From: UBA1535 sp002323775
GTDB lineage: Bacteria > Bacillota > Clostridia > Tissierellales > Sedimentibacteraceae
Direction of reading: 5' to 3'
DNA length: 64,000 nucleotides
Assembly: GCA_031993545.1 (NCBI GenBank)
Contig: DAMAHZ010000006.1
Coordinates: 1-64,000, forward strand
Positions 17,573-26,826 of this stretch are shown here, piece after piece. Position numbers and translations under genes: made by a program. Below the pieces are notes generated by a model, which saw only the letters and a program-made list of their open reading frames with translations, ran no database searches and was not told the DNA's origin. Within the stretch, counting starts at the first letter, position 1. Each line of letters begins with the position of its first letter.

Positions 17573-18772
17573 TTATTCTCTGTGAAGAGCGTCAATCGGA
17601 TTCAATTTTGCAGCCTTTTTAGCAGGCAGATATCCGAATAAAATTCCTATGGCAACTGATATGGTAAATGCTCCAATTACAGCAGAAACAGATGGTGTAA
17701 CTGCCATATCTGTTTTAAGAGCTATAACTACAATCTTTGTAGCTATAAAGGATAAAAAGTATCCAAACATAATTCCCACAACTCCTCCAATGGCACTTGT
17801 AGTCGCTGCCTCTATTACAAATTGCTGCATTATATGTCTTTGCTTAGCTCCTAAAGCCTTTCTAATACCTATCTCTCTCGTTCTCTCCGACACCGAAACA
17901 AGCATTATATTCATTATGCCTATTCCTCCTACAACTAAGGATATCGCCGCTATAGAGGCCAAAATTGTTACCATAACATTTAGCATAGTACTCATCGTGT
18001 CCAAAATTTCAGACATACTTATAATTGAATACAGATTTTCGTTCTTAAATATATCAAAAAACATGTCATTAAGAAGCTTTTTAGATGTTGGTATATCTTC
18101 CTCAGAAAATACCGAGAAGGAATATGATGTAATTGTCCCCATAAATGACATTTTAGCTGCATTTGTATACGCTATATGCACTGTATCGCCGCTGCTGCCT
18201 TCTTCATTTTCCTCGTCCTTATCCTTTGCTAAAACTCCTACAATTTTATAGGTATCTCCATTAATTTTTATTGTCTTTCCAAGTGCATCACCCATAAAAT
18301 ATGTATTGCTTATATGAGGTCCGACAACACAAACCTTGTTTCTTTTAAGAACATCTACATATTGAATATATCTTCCAGACTCCAATTTTAATTTCTTCAT
18401 GTTCATATAATCTTCGCCAATTCCCATTAGTGACGTTCTTGACAAAGACTCATTGCCTATCTTAATCTTTGTATTTGCCGTTATAGTTGGTGAAACAGCC
18501 TCAAAGTAATTTTTATTTTCCTCAACAAAGGCATACATATCTTCAACATCTATGCTTCTTGAGCTTCCTCGTCCGAATACATTTACATTCAAGATATTTG
18601 TACCCATGCTGGCAAAGCTTTGTTTCATATATATTTCCATACCATTTCCTAGACCAACAATTAATATAACCGCTCCAACGCCTATGATTATACCCAGCAT
18701 GGTTAGCAAGGAACGCATCTTACTTGCCATGATGCTTTTTACAGCAAGTCTAAATGATTGTATAAAGCCCAT
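17573..18772 (-). CDS. MacB-like ABC transporter permease
   Basis: 399 residues. Four membrane helices, one N-terminal (about 21-43) and three C-terminal (about 270-390). A MacB periplasmic-core-type extracytoplasmic domain lies between them. The N-terminus ASKMRSLLTMLGIIIGVGAV and the C-terminal GGIGIMNIMLVSVSERTREIG are hallmark motifs. It acts with the ATPase (18778-19569) and the adaptor (19566-21329) of the same operon to export peptides or lipids, or to transmit mechanical force to extracellular substrates. The substrate is unknown. Confidence 0.93.
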   Translation of the reverse strand: MGFIQSFRLAVKSIMASKMRSLLTMLGIIIGVGAVILIVGLGNGMEIYMKQSFASMGTNILNVNVFGRGSSRSIDVEDMYAFVEENKNYFEAVSPTITANTKIKIGNESLSRTSLMGIGEDYMNMKKLKLESGRYIQYVDVLKRNKVCVVGPHISNTYFMGDALGKTIKINGDTYKIVGVLAKDKDEENEEGSSGDTVHIAYTNAAKMSFMGTITSYSFSVFSEEDIPTSKKLLNDMFFDIFKNENLYSIISMSEILDTMSTMLNVMVTILASIAAISLVVGGIGIMNIMLVSVSERTREIGIRKALGAKQRHIMQQFVIEAATTSAIGGVVGIMFGYFLSFIATKIVVIALKTDMAVTPSVSAVIGAFTISVAIGILFGYLPAKKAAKLNPIDALHRE

Positions 18773-18777
18773 ATACC

Positions 18778-19569
18778 TTATGCCTCCTCTGCGTTTTTAT
18801 TGGTACTATTTTCATCAGTGTTTACATCTGGAATAATTTGGATATCATCTTCTAAATCTTCGGTGGTTATTATTGCGTCCTTTCCATTTGAAGGTCCATC
18901 ATACATAATTTTTCCGTCAGCCAGTCTTATTATCCTCTGTGCCTGCTTTGCTATAGAATTATCATGAGTTATCAAAACTATAGTATTGCCATCTTGATTC
19001 AAGGTTTTTAAAAGCTTTAGCACTTCTTTTCCAGTTTTTGAGTCCAAAGCTCCTGTAGGCTCATCTGCAAGTATAACTGCTGGCTCTCCGGCTAAGGCTC
19101 TCGCCACAGAAACACGCTGCTGCTGTCCTCCGGATAACTGGTGAGGAAAATTTTTAAGCTTATCTGAAAGTCCAACCTTATCTAAGGCCTTTCTTGCTCT
19201 TTCCTCTCTCTCTTTCCTGCCCACTCCTGCATACATCAATGATAATTCAACATTCTCCAAGACATTTATCTTGGACAAAAGATTGTACTGCTGAAATATA
19301 AAGCCAAGCTTTCTGTTTCGAATTTCAGCCAATTTGTTATCATTCATTTGACCTACATCCTGTCCTTCAAGAAAATATTCACCCGATGTAGGCACATCCA
19401 AGCAGCCTATAATATTCATACAAGTTGATTTTCCAGAGCCGGACTGCCCTACGATTGCAACAAATTCACCTTTATTAATTTTCATTGAGATACCGTCGAC
19501 AGCTCTTACTACCTCATCACCTGATTGAAATATTTTATATAGATTTTTAAATTCTATAAGTGCTGTCAT
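18778..19569 (-). CDS. MacB-type ABC transporter ATPase (LolD/FtsE family)
   Basis: 263 residues. Walker A GQSGSGKST, Q-loop FIFQQYNLL, signature LSGGQQQRVSVARAL, Walker B VILADEPTGALD and H-loop LITHD are all intact. A C-terminal extension of about 35 acidic residues (EDLEDDIQIIPDVNTDENST) is unusual for the family. The gene overlaps the adaptor gene by 4 bp and precedes the permease by 5 bp, so the three are coupled. Confidence 0.95.
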   Translation of the reverse strand: MTALIEFKNLYKIFQSGDEVVRAVDGISMKINKGEFVAIVGQSGSGKSTCMNIIGCLDVPTSGEYFLEGQDVGQMNDNKLAEIRNRKLGFIFQQYNLLSKINVLENVELSLMYAGVGRKEREERARKALDKVGLSDKLKNFPHQLSGGQQQRVSVARALAGEPAVILADEPTGALDSKTGKEVLKLLKTLNQDGNTIVLITHDNSIAKQAQRIIRLADGKIMYDGPSNGKDAIITTEDLEDDIQIIPDVNTDENSTNKNAEEA

Positions 19570-21329
19570 CGTACTATGTCCCCATCTCTATATTCTGTGT
19601 AGGTTACTTGTGGCTGATTACCACGTGGTCCCATGAAAATAGCATCCATTGGATTAGAAGACCTTGCAGCAGGAATTGCTATCTCGTCACCCTCATTTAA
19701 TCCCGAAATAATTTCTATATAATCATCATTACTAATTCCAACCTCTACCTGCACATATTCATATCCTTCAACTGGACTAAGGTTTGAATTATTTAAAGCT
19801 TTTGAGTCCTTTGAATTTTCTGTAATTTTCACAGAATTATCTTTATTCATTGGATTAGTTTGGTTATTTCCATTGTTATTTGAGCCATTTTTAGCAGCTG
19901 GATTGTCTTGATTAGTTGAGCCTTGCTTTTTAACAAGAACTCTATTGCCTCTTGCAACTGCTGCTATAGGAACTGAAAGAACATCCTTTTTATCCACTAC
20001 TTGAATACTTGCATCAACGTTCATCCCCGGCAGAAGTCCCTCGGTTTTATCAATTCTTATGGTTACAGGATAAACTGTTACACCGTTTGCAGTAATACCG
20101 TTTATACTAATTTTTGTAACCTTTCCCTCATAATTCTTGTTTGGCAAAGCTTCAGCGCTTATCTTAACATTTTGACCGACTGAAATTTGCGATATGTCAA
20201 GTTCATCAACGTTTAAGGTCATAGTCAAATAAGACAGGTCAAAAATTGTACATAGGTTTTTCCCTGGCTCAAGCTTATCCCCCAGCTTATAATTTTTTTC
20301 AATTATAGTTCCTGATATTGGAGATTTTACTATGTATTGATCTAAATTTTTATACTGATTTTCAAGAGAAAGCTCCATATCTCTTAAATTTATTTGGCTA
20401 TTTTCTATATTATCTTGAACTTGTGTACTTTCAATTACAGCTATAAGTTGATTTTCAGAAATAAAATCCCCCTCCTTGACTGCAATTGACTTTATCTCGC
20501 CAGCAGCATTAGCCTTAATATTTGTTTCAGATTTATATGCAAAATTTGCACTCTCAACACAGGCTATATCATCTATAATCGCTGTTGCCTTGTCACTCGG
20601 AGAAAGAGCCCCAGGATTTTTTACCTCTATACTTACTTTTTTTACTATCTTATAGCCATTTAATTGTTCTTCAACGTTCTTTATTTCTGAAACTTTTCCC
20701 TGTATAGTTTCATAGCTTCCCTCGATTGTCAAATTTGCTTTTTGACCAATATAAAAATTATCAGCGTCATCTGAATTAAAATACAAATCTATTTTCATTG
20801 TACTGCTGTCTATTATAGAAGCTAAGCTTTGTCCTGCTTGAACCTTATCCCCTTTTTTTACCATCATGCTTACAAGAGTTCCGCTTTTATCAGCTTTAAT
20901 GTTTAAATCATTCACGCTGTCAAGCAATCTATTGTAGTCTTTCTGTGCCTGTGAAAGTTTTAATTCTGCCCTTTCAAGACTTGTTTTGGCATCTGAGCTA
21001 TTAACCTCATACAAAACTGTGTCTTTATCTATTATATCTCCTTCTTCAAACGCAGCACTCATTATCTCGCCTGATATAAGAGCTGTCACCACATAAGAGT
21101 TAGCAGGCTTTAGGGTACCACTTCCTGTCAAATTAACATTAATATCATGCTTAGAAACTTTTTCAAACAAATAATCAGCGCCACCCATTGTATTACTAGC
21201 CCTTCTTGCTCTGTTCATAACAAAATTAACAATGAGTGCAAGTACTATTAAAACTACACCTATAACTACAAATTTTTTAATTTTCTTTTTTGGTTTTTTC
21301 TTCGTTGGAATTAACTTTTCTTGTTCCAC
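19566..21329 (-). CDS. MacA-like membrane-fusion/adaptor protein
   Basis: 587 residues. A basic N-terminus and one membrane anchor (about 20-40) are followed by two tandem biotinyl-lipoyl-like barrels separated by helical hairpins, and beta-barrel domains. Typical segments are ALISGEIMSAAFEEGDIID and VKSPISGTIIEKNYKLGDKL. A low-complexity Asn/Gln/Ser insert near residues 470-520 interrupts the C-terminal domain. It is the first gene of the exporter operon. In Gram-positives such adaptors bridge the MacB permease and the cell envelope. Confidence 0.9.
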   Translation of the reverse strand: MEQEKLIPTKKKPKKKIKKFVVIGVVLIVLALIVNFVMNRARRASNTMGGADYLFEKVSKHDINVNLTGSGTLKPANSYVVTALISGEIMSAAFEEGDIIDKDTVLYEVNSSDAKTSLERAELKLSQAQKDYNRLLDSVNDLNIKADKSGTLVSMMVKKGDKVQAGQSLASIIDSSTMKIDLYFNSDDADNFYIGQKANLTIEGSYETIQGKVSEIKNVEEQLNGYKIVKKVSIEVKNPGALSPSDKATAIIDDIACVESANFAYKSETNIKANAAGEIKSIAVKEGDFISENQLIAVIESTQVQDNIENSQINLRDMELSLENQYKNLDQYIVKSPISGTIIEKNYKLGDKLEPGKNLCTIFDLSYLTMTLNVDELDISQISVGQNVKISAEALPNKNYEGKVTKISINGITANGVTVYPVTIRIDKTEGLLPGMNVDASIQVVDKKDVLSVPIAAVARGNRVLVKKQGSTNQDNPAAKNGSNNNGNNQTNPMNKDNSVKITENSKDSKALNNSNLSPVEGYEYVQVEVGISNDDYIEIISGLNEGDEIAIPAARSSNPMDAIFMGPRGNQPQVTYTEYRDGDIVR

Positions 21330-21634
21330 TTATTTTCCTCCTATTTGAATTTTAAATTATGCCATGTGCATTCTCTATACATGCACTAGAAACACATTTC
21401 ATTATCATTTATTTCTAAGAATAAATACATTATCTTAATCTATACTTAAATTATAAGATTAAATTTATTACGATTTTATGAAGATATCTTGATGTATTAG
21501 AACTATAGTAAAATAGTACACTAAATTCGTATGAATGTCAATGAAAATTTTATTAGAAATTTTTTGTTGCCAAAAACAAAATATGTTGATATTATTAATG
21601 TAATTTACACTTATAAGAAAGGCTTATTATAAAA
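21330..21634. promoter_or_regulatory. Divergent control region between the exporter operon and recX
   Basis: No gene is seen in these 305 bp. Two inverted repeats stand out on the exporter side: GTGCAT at 21366-21371 with ATGCAC at 21381-21386, and TTAATCT with AGATTAA around 21434-21463. Either may be an operator. The remainder is AT-rich and holds the recX promoter listed separately. Confidence 0.4.
21567..21595 (+). promoter_or_regulatory. Sigma-A promoter for recX
   Basis: TTGCCA (21567-21572), a 17-bp spacer and TATTAT (21590-21595) lie 39 bp before the recX start codon. Confidence 0.6.
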
Positions 21635-22258
21635 ATGCTCAAAATAACATTAATTGAACAGCAGAAAAATAGCGAGAATAGATTTAACATTTTTTTAAAT
21701 AACAGATTTGCTTTTGGCTTGGATGCTTCTATATGCTACAAATATAAATTAAAAACGGACATGGAATTAGATGAATCTTTTATTGAAACCATCCTTAAGG
21801 CTGAGGAAAAGGACAAGGCTTCAAATTATGCTATGTATTTATTAGCTAAAAAAGACAGGACTAAAAATGAAATAATCAGCAAACTAAAAGACAAGGGTTT
21901 TGATGAGGAAATTATAAACAGTGCTATAGATAAGCTTGAAGAATACAACTATATAAATGATGAAGCTTACTGCGAAAGATACATAAATGACAAAACAAAG
22001 TTCTCTAAATATGGCGTAAATAAAATTAAGTCGAAATTATATGCTAAGGGTGTCGACAAAGAAATTATTTCCAAGGAAATAGTCAAAATTGATAATGATT
22101 TGGAGTTTGAAAATGCTCTAGCATTAGCACAGAAAAAATTATCTTCCATAAAAGAAAGCGATAAGTATAAAATTAAGGCAAAATTGTCAAACCATCTAAT
22201 AACAAAGGGATTTTCTTACGATACTATCAGAAAAGTATTTTCACAGCTTGAGTTATAA
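21635..22258 (+). CDS. recX: Regulatory protein RecX
   Basis: 207 residues of tandem three-helix RecX repeats. Landmarks are YAMYLLAKKDRTKNEIISKL, an AIDKLEEYNYINDEAY repeat end and KYGVNKIKSKLYAKGVD in the second repeat. RecX binds RecA filaments and limits recombination. It stands alone on the plus strand with its own promoter and terminator; recA is not in the window. Confidence 0.9.
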   Translation: MLKITLIEQQKNSENRFNIFLNNRFAFGLDASICYKYKLKTDMELDESFIETILKAEEKDKASNYAMYLLAKKDRTKNEIISKLKDKGFDEEIINSAIDKLEEYNYINDEAYCERYINDKTKFSKYGVNKIKSKLYAKGVDKEIISKEIVKIDNDLEFENALALAQKKLSSIKESDKYKIKAKLSNHLITKGFSYDTIRKVFSQLEL

Positions 22259-22296
22259 TCTAATTTATTAACAACATCAAATAATATTATTAATAA

Positions 22297-22333
22297 ATAT
22301 ATCAGAGCTGTTATATTCACAGCTCTGATATAT
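22297..22333. terminator. Bidirectional terminator between recX and the antitoxin gene
   Basis: A perfect 15-bp stem (22297-22311 with 22319-22333) and 7-nt loop separate the convergent ends of recX and the antitoxin gene. T-runs on both sides are weak. Confidence 0.7.
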
Positions 22334-22339
22334 AGTAGT

Positions 22340-22576
22340 TTATATTTCAAGTTTCTTTTTTAAGTCTTCATGAGAAATATAAGGCTGATATTCTTCTTCA
22401 CCAACTTTATATAATTTCATTATGTTTTTTTCTTCGTCTGTTGGTTCTTCTTCTTTGATATTATCCCAAGTATTTTTTTGTATTAATTTGAAATTGCTTT
22501 GGATATATTTTAAAATTAGACTAGCTTGTTCTTCTGACATTATATCTAACAATCCTATAATTTTATCTTTTACCAC
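22340..22576 (-). CDS. Putative antitoxin of a RelE/ParE-type module
   Basis: 78 residues, acidic, with no recognised DNA-binding motif. The N-terminal half is helical (KIIGLLDIMSEEQASLILKYI), and the C-terminal half contains the acidic EEEPTDEEK and ends in SHEDLKKKLEI, the kind of tail that wraps a toxin. Its role is inferred from its position 11 bp downstream of a RelE/ParE-type toxin gene. The toxin-first order resembles HigBA modules. Confidence 0.6.
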   Translation of the reverse strand: MVKDKIIGLLDIMSEEQASLILKYIQSNFKLIQKNTWDNIKEEEPTDEEKNIMKLYKVGEEEYQPYISHEDLKKKLEI

Positions 22577-22587
22577 GATTAATCCTC

Positions 22588-22818
22588 CTATTTATACACT
22601 TGACCCCTATTATCTATATCTATTATATCAATAATGACACCTTGTCTGTCAAAAATAACCCTGAATGTCCCGACCCTTAATCTATATCCTTCTTCACCTT
22701 GGAGCTTTATAACATCCCCTATTGGTAATTTTTCTATTGCCATAACTATTCTTTTACTTGTTTCTCTAGTCTGTTTTTCTAAAAATTTAATTGCTTTTTT
22801 AGAATATGTTATATACAC
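22588..22818 (-). CDS. RelE/ParE-family toxin
   Basis: 76 residues. It begins with the family pattern YSKKAIKFLEKQTRETSKRI and has GEEGYRLRVGTFRVIFDR in the middle and IIDIIDIDNRGQVYK at the end, the DYRVIY-VI-HR layout of RelE/ParE folds. The final tyrosine and basic residues fit a ribonuclease-type or gyrase-type toxin; which one cannot be told from sequence alone. Encoded directly before its putative antitoxin. Confidence 0.82.
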   Translation of the reverse strand: MYITYSKKAIKFLEKQTRETSKRIVMAIEKLPIGDVIKLQGEEGYRLRVGTFRVIFDRQGVIIDIIDIDNRGQVYK

Positions 22819-22940
22819 CTTACCCCCCTTTTATACAACTTCATATCAATGCGTATTTATATGTATTATATATGTTTTAATAGAATTTATCAATAGAATT
22901 TTGTTTTTATGTTAATGATGTTTAGTATACAATTAAAACA

Positions 22941-22985
22941 AAAAATATGTGTAAAGTCTACAAATTAAATTCTACACATATTTTT
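22941..22985. terminator. Terminator after the BceB-like permease gene
   Basis: AAAAATATGTGTA (22941-22953) pairs with TACACATATTTTT (22973-22985). On the minus strand the stem runs into T-rich sequence, ending the bceAB transcript. The long loop (19 nt) is unusual. Confidence 0.65.
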
Positions 22986-23010
22986 TGGGAGTTTAAAATT
23001 TATAATATCA

Positions 23011-25032
23011 CTATTTAACTATTCTATAATAAGTTCTTGCTGTTATTGCATACACAATAATGTAAAACACCGTAAATATTAAAATTGATACTAAAGTACA
23101 TATTGCAAACAAATCAGTATTTATCAAATTAATCAACCTAAGCATTTTTGTTATTATCGGAAAAGCAAAGGCAATGTGAATAGCTGTTGTAACTATTGGC
23201 AAGAAGAATACTATCAAAACCTGAGAACGAATTGAACTCCTAATTTCTAAATGACTCATACCTACCTTTTGCATTATCTCAAAGCGTTCCTTGTCGTCGT
23301 AGCCCTCTGATATTTGCTTATAGTACATTATTAGCACAGTGGCCATAATAAATACCACTCCTAGGAATATTCCCAAGAAGAATAAGCCTCCGTATACATT
23401 ATAGAAATCTTTAGTTGCCTCTGCTGATGAGCTAATATAAAACGAAAAAACTTTTTCTCCGTCTGGTCTTGATTTTTCAGCAACATTAGTAAATAAATCG
23501 TTGTAAAACTCTTGTTGCTCGTCTATTGACCCTTCTATATCAAATGCAATATAATAAAATGGCTTAAATTCTTCTTCAACAAGCTTAGTAGAGTTCTCAG
23601 CTTCCTCTGTAAGCAAATTATTTAAGCTTTCCATATTATTAGTAATTATATAGAAGGTGCTTAAAACGTCTGAACCCGCTCTATCATTAACTACAAAGCT
23701 TTTAAGATGTTCTTTAATTTTGTATTCATTTTTAAACATTATTATGCTATTATTGTTAAAAACGTCTTTGCTTGAATACATAAGAACTTCATCATCTTTT
23801 AATACTATATTGCCGTTTGATATTTTATTATAATCTTCAAGAGCGATAAAATATATCTTTCTTAATTCATCTAAATTTTTGAAATTATTAAAATTATGAT
23901 CGGTTGATAATTTTATTTCATTTCCATTTAGAGTTGCATCAAAATTTATATATTTATATCTTAACTCATTAGAAGATTTCATATTGTGTTTGTTTAAAGC
24001 TTCACTTATAACTTTATCTACCTCATTATTAAGCTCCGGATTATATTCTTGTAAATTTATATTTATGTTCCTCGGATATCTCTCTCTTACTGCATCCTCC
24101 ATACCTATATACAGAGAAACTGTAGAGGAAAGCATGACCAAAACCATAGTTGATAAAATACATATATTTGCAAGTCCTACTGCATTTTGTTTCATACGAT
24201 AAATCATACCTGATACACTTATAAAATGCTTTGTTTTATAGTAATAATTTTTATTCTTTCTAAGAATTTTCAAAATCATTATGCTTCCGGTTGTAAATAA
24301 TAAGTAAGTTCCTATAATAACCAATATTACAGCAATAAAAAATATAAGTAATGTTGCCGTAGCCATTTTTGCTGTTATGGCTAAATAGTATCCAATACCT
24401 AAACAAGTAAATCCAATGATTGACAGAAGCCATTTTGTTTTAGGCTCTTTTTCACCTACCTGTCTACCTTTTAATAGCTCTACAGGCTTAGAAAGATGAA
24501 TTTGCCTTAAATTATTTAACAATATAAGCGTAAATATCGCTCCAAACAAGCTTAATGTTACAATTATCGTTTCATAGGATATATTAAAACCAAAATACAC
24601 ATTAAAATTCATCAGTTTAATTAATAGCAAAAGACTAAGCTTTGAAAGAAGAATACCAAATGAAATCCCTAAAGCTAAACTTAAAAATGCTATAAATAGT
24701 GTTTCATAAAAAATTATTTTAGAAATATGCTTTTTTTCCATACCAAGAATATTGAATAAGCCAAATTCTTTTTTCCTTCGCTTCATTAAAAAGCTATTTG
24801 TATATATCAAAAATATGACTGCAAATATCGCTATTACCCATGTTCCAAGCATAAGCAGAGTTTGAGTCATAGCGCCTCCGTACATATTTGCAAGACCCTT
24901 GTCAACAGAAAGAGCGTACATTATAAAGTACATCATCACTGTTCCAATGCAAGTCAAGATATACGGTACATAGGTTCTATAATTATTTTTAATATTTATA
25001 ACTGCTAGACGCTGATATAAAAATTTACTCAT
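23011..25032 (-). CDS. BceB-like ABC permease (bacitracin/antimicrobial-peptide type)
   Basis: About 673 residues from the ATG at 25032, which overlaps the end of the ATPase gene by 8 bp and has a GGTGG/GGAAG site upstream. Ten membrane helices, with a large extracytoplasmic domain of about 200 residues (about 325-530) between helices 7 and 8. The N-terminal KFLYQRLAVINIKNNYRTY and RKKEFGLFNILGMEKKHIS motifs are typical of BceB/VraG. Such permeases act in antimicrobial-peptide detoxification and signal to a BceS kinase. The best candidate kinase here is 15 kb away (39781-40884). Confidence 0.9.
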   Translation of the reverse strand: MSKFLYQRLAVINIKNNYRTYVPYILTCIGTVMMYFIMYALSVDKGLANMYGGAMTQTLLMLGTWVIAIFAVIFLIYTNSFLMKRRKKEFGLFNILGMEKKHISKIIFYETLFIAFLSLALGISFGILLSKLSLLLLIKLMNFNVYFGFNISYETIIVTLSLFGAIFTLILLNNLRQIHLSKPVELLKGRQVGEKEPKTKWLLSIIGFTCLGIGYYLAITAKMATATLLIFFIAVILVIIGTYLLFTTGSIMILKILRKNKNYYYKTKHFISVSGMIYRMKQNAVGLANICILSTMVLVMLSSTVSLYIGMEDAVRERYPRNININLQEYNPELNNEVDKVISEALNKHNMKSSNELRYKYINFDATLNGNEIKLSTDHNFNNFKNLDELRKIYFIALEDYNKISNGNIVLKDDEVLMYSSKDVFNNNSIIMFKNEYKIKEHLKSFVVNDRAGSDVLSTFYIITNNMESLNNLLTEEAENSTKLVEEEFKPFYYIAFDIEGSIDEQQEFYNDLFTNVAEKSRPDGEKVFSFYISSSAEATKDFYNVYGGLFFLGIFLGVVFIMATVLIMYYKQISEGYDDKERFEIMQKVGMSHLEIRSSIRSQVLIVFFLPIVTTAIHIAFAFPIITKMLRLINLINTDLFAICTLVSILIFTVFYIIVYAITARTYYRIVK

Positions 25033-25792
25033 TTCTTCCACCACCTGTCGCTATCATGGTGAGTGTGTCAGAAATTTTTTGGTACATATCTTCATTGCTC
25101 ATAGAGCCTTTGTACAGTTGATGGAATACCTCCCCATCTTTAATAAACAATACTCTTTTAGCATGACTTGCAGCCTTTGTGCTGTGAGTTACCATAAGTA
25201 TTGTCTGTTCATTTGCATTAATTTTACTAAATATCTTTAATAATTCATCTGTAGCTTTTGAATCTAATGCACCCGTTGGCTCATCTGCTAAAATTATCTT
25301 TGGATTTGTTATAAGTGCTCTTGCAACAGCAGTTCTTTGCTTTTGTCCTCCTGATACCTCATATGGATATTTTGCCAAGATATCAGTTATACCCAAGCTC
25401 TTAGCTACAGGCTGCAATCTTTCTTTCATCTCCTCGTATGATTTACCCGCAAGCACTAATGGTAAAAAGATATTATCCTGAATAGAAAATGTATCAAGTA
25501 AATTGAAATCTTGAAAAACAAAGCCTAAATTATCACGGCGGAAAGCAGAGATTTCTTTCTCCTTTATCGATACTATGCTATTCCCATTTAGCATAACCTC
25601 TCCGCTAGTAGGCTTATCAAGTGCTGCCAAAATATTAAGTAAAGTTGTTTTTCCCGATCCTGATTCCCCCATTATAGCCACATACTCGCCTCTTTCAACA
25701 GAAAAAGAAACATTTGACAAAGCTAAAACTTGATTTCCTCCAAAACGTGTAGTGTATATTTTCTTTAAATTATTAACCTCTAATAGTGACAT
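25025..25792 (-). CDS. BceA-like ABC transporter ATPase
   Basis: 255 residues. Walker A GESGSGKTT, Q-loop FVFQDFNLLDTFS, signature VSGGQKQRTAVARAL, Walker B IILADEPTGALDS and switch His in MVTHST. The FNLLDTFS Q-loop and the partner permease place it in the BceA/MacB-type peptide-resistance group. It is the first gene of a two-gene operon. Two inverted repeats and a -10-like TATAAA lie in its upstream region. Confidence 0.93.
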   Translation of the reverse strand: MSLLEVNNLKKIYTTRFGGNQVLALSNVSFSVERGEYVAIMGESGSGKTTLLNILAALDKPTSGEVMLNGNSIVSIKEKEISAFRRDNLGFVFQDFNLLDTFSIQDNIFLPLVLAGKSYEEMKERLQPVAKSLGITDILAKYPYEVSGGQKQRTAVARALITNPKIILADEPTGALDSKATDELLKIFSKINANEQTILMVTHSTKAASHAKRVLFIKDGEVFHQLYKGSMSNEDMYQKISDTLTMIATGGGRNE

Positions 25793-25827
25793 ATTATTAA
25801 TTTTCCTTTCATAGTAGACTATTTTTT

Positions 25828-25870
25828 GCGTTTATAGAACGCTTTATACTAATTTTAGTTTAATAAACTA
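25828..25870. promoter_or_regulatory. Two inverted repeats upstream of the bceA-like gene
   Basis: GCGTT/AACGC (25828-25842, 5-bp spacer) and the near-continuous palindrome TAGTTTAATAAACTA (25856-25870) flank a minus-strand TATAAA (25843-25848). The second overlaps the expected -35 position, as expected for an activator site such as that of a BceR-type regulator. No published consensus was matched. Confidence 0.4.
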
Positions 25871-25889
25871 TAACACTATTATAAAAAAT

Positions 25890-25928
25890 AAGGAAATGCC
25901 CTGCCATAACTTTAGCTTACATTTCCTT
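25890..25928 (-). terminator. Terminator downstream of the Ynj-like operon
   Basis: AAGGAAATG (25890-25898) pairs with CATTTCCTT (25920-25928). Read on the minus strand, the stem is followed by TATTTTTTAT. It is about 130 bp after the ATPase gene of the preceding operon and just before the bceA promoter region. Confidence 0.65.
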
Positions 25929-26058
25929 TATCTAAACTTACAATATTGAAAGGTTCTATTTTATAAATAATAAAAAAACATTTTTTCTATTATATCACTT
26001 GATATATTAACATTAATTAATTATATTATTTTTTTGAATATTATGCAATATGAGTTTT

Positions 26059-26826
26059 TCAATTAATTTTCAATATTTTATCCGAAAACACTATACTGCC
26101 GTCCCCCAAGGATGTAATTTCTCCAAGAAAATTATCTACTTCCTCAATATTAGTCCTGTTAATTAGCTTGACAGGCTCTGCACATAAAACCATTTTACCT
26201 TTAAATAAAAATGCTATTTTATCACTCATAAAAAAGGCATCCTCTTTGTCATGAGTTATCATTACAGTAGTAATTTTAAATTGTCTGTGCAGTCTCAATA
26301 TGTAATCTCTTATGTAGATTTTAAGATTGTTGTCAAGTCCTGTAAATGGCTCATCTAAAAGCAGAACTTTCGGCTCAGATGCCAATGCTCTCATAAGAGC
26401 AACAAGCTGCTGCTGTCCTCCTGAAAGCTGATAAGGATATTTGAAAATATGCTCTTTCATATTAAAAAACTCAACTATTTCCTCTGTTTTCTCAACAATT
26501 TTATCTTTGCTAAACTTTTTCATTTTCAGTCCAAACTGTATGTTTTCAATAACACTTAAATGTGGGAAAAGATGCTTGGATTGATGAACCATAGCTATTT
26601 GTCTTTTCTCCATAGGAAGGCTATTGATAACTTCATTTTCAAGAATTACTTGACCTTTATCGGCAAAAATTGCCCCTGTAATAACTCTTAAAATTGTTGT
26701 TTTACCTGCTCCGCTTGGACCTAAAATTGAAAAAAAGCAACTTTTATCTATATTCAAATTTATGTCGTTTAAAATATCATTGTCAGCTATACTGTAGCTA
26801 AGATTTTTCAGTTCTAAAAAACTCAT
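26059..26826 (-). CDS. YnjD-like ABC transporter ATPase
   Basis: 255 residues. Walker A GPSGAGKTT, signature LSGGQQQLVALMRAL (leucine where most have arginine), Walker B VLLLDEPFTGLD and H-loop MITHD. It resembles ATPases of CysA/PotA-type importers, with a short C-terminal extension. The gene overlaps the permease gene by 4 bp. It powers the importer made with the two permeases and the solute-binding protein upstream; the substrate is unknown. It is the last gene of the operon. Confidence 0.88.
   Translation of the reverse strand: MSFLELKNLSYSIADNDILNDINLNIDKSCFFSILGPSGAGKTTILRVITGAIFADKGQVILENEVINSLPMEKRQIAMVHQSKHLFPHLSVIENIQFGLKMKKFSKDKIVEKTEEIVEFFNMKEHIFKYPYQLSGGQQQLVALMRALASEPKVLLLDEPFTGLDNNLKIYIRDYILRLHRQFKITTVMITHDKEDAFFMSDKIAFLFKGKMVLCAEPVKLINRTNIEEVDNFLGEITSLGDGSIVFSDKILKIN

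Noticed and set aside
17649..18251. 200-residue open frame on the plus strand
   Set aside because: It is the antisense shadow of the MacB-like permease; no ribosome-binding site and biased composition. The same applies to the other long antisense frames over kdpD, spoIIE, the LRR-SLH gene and recD2.
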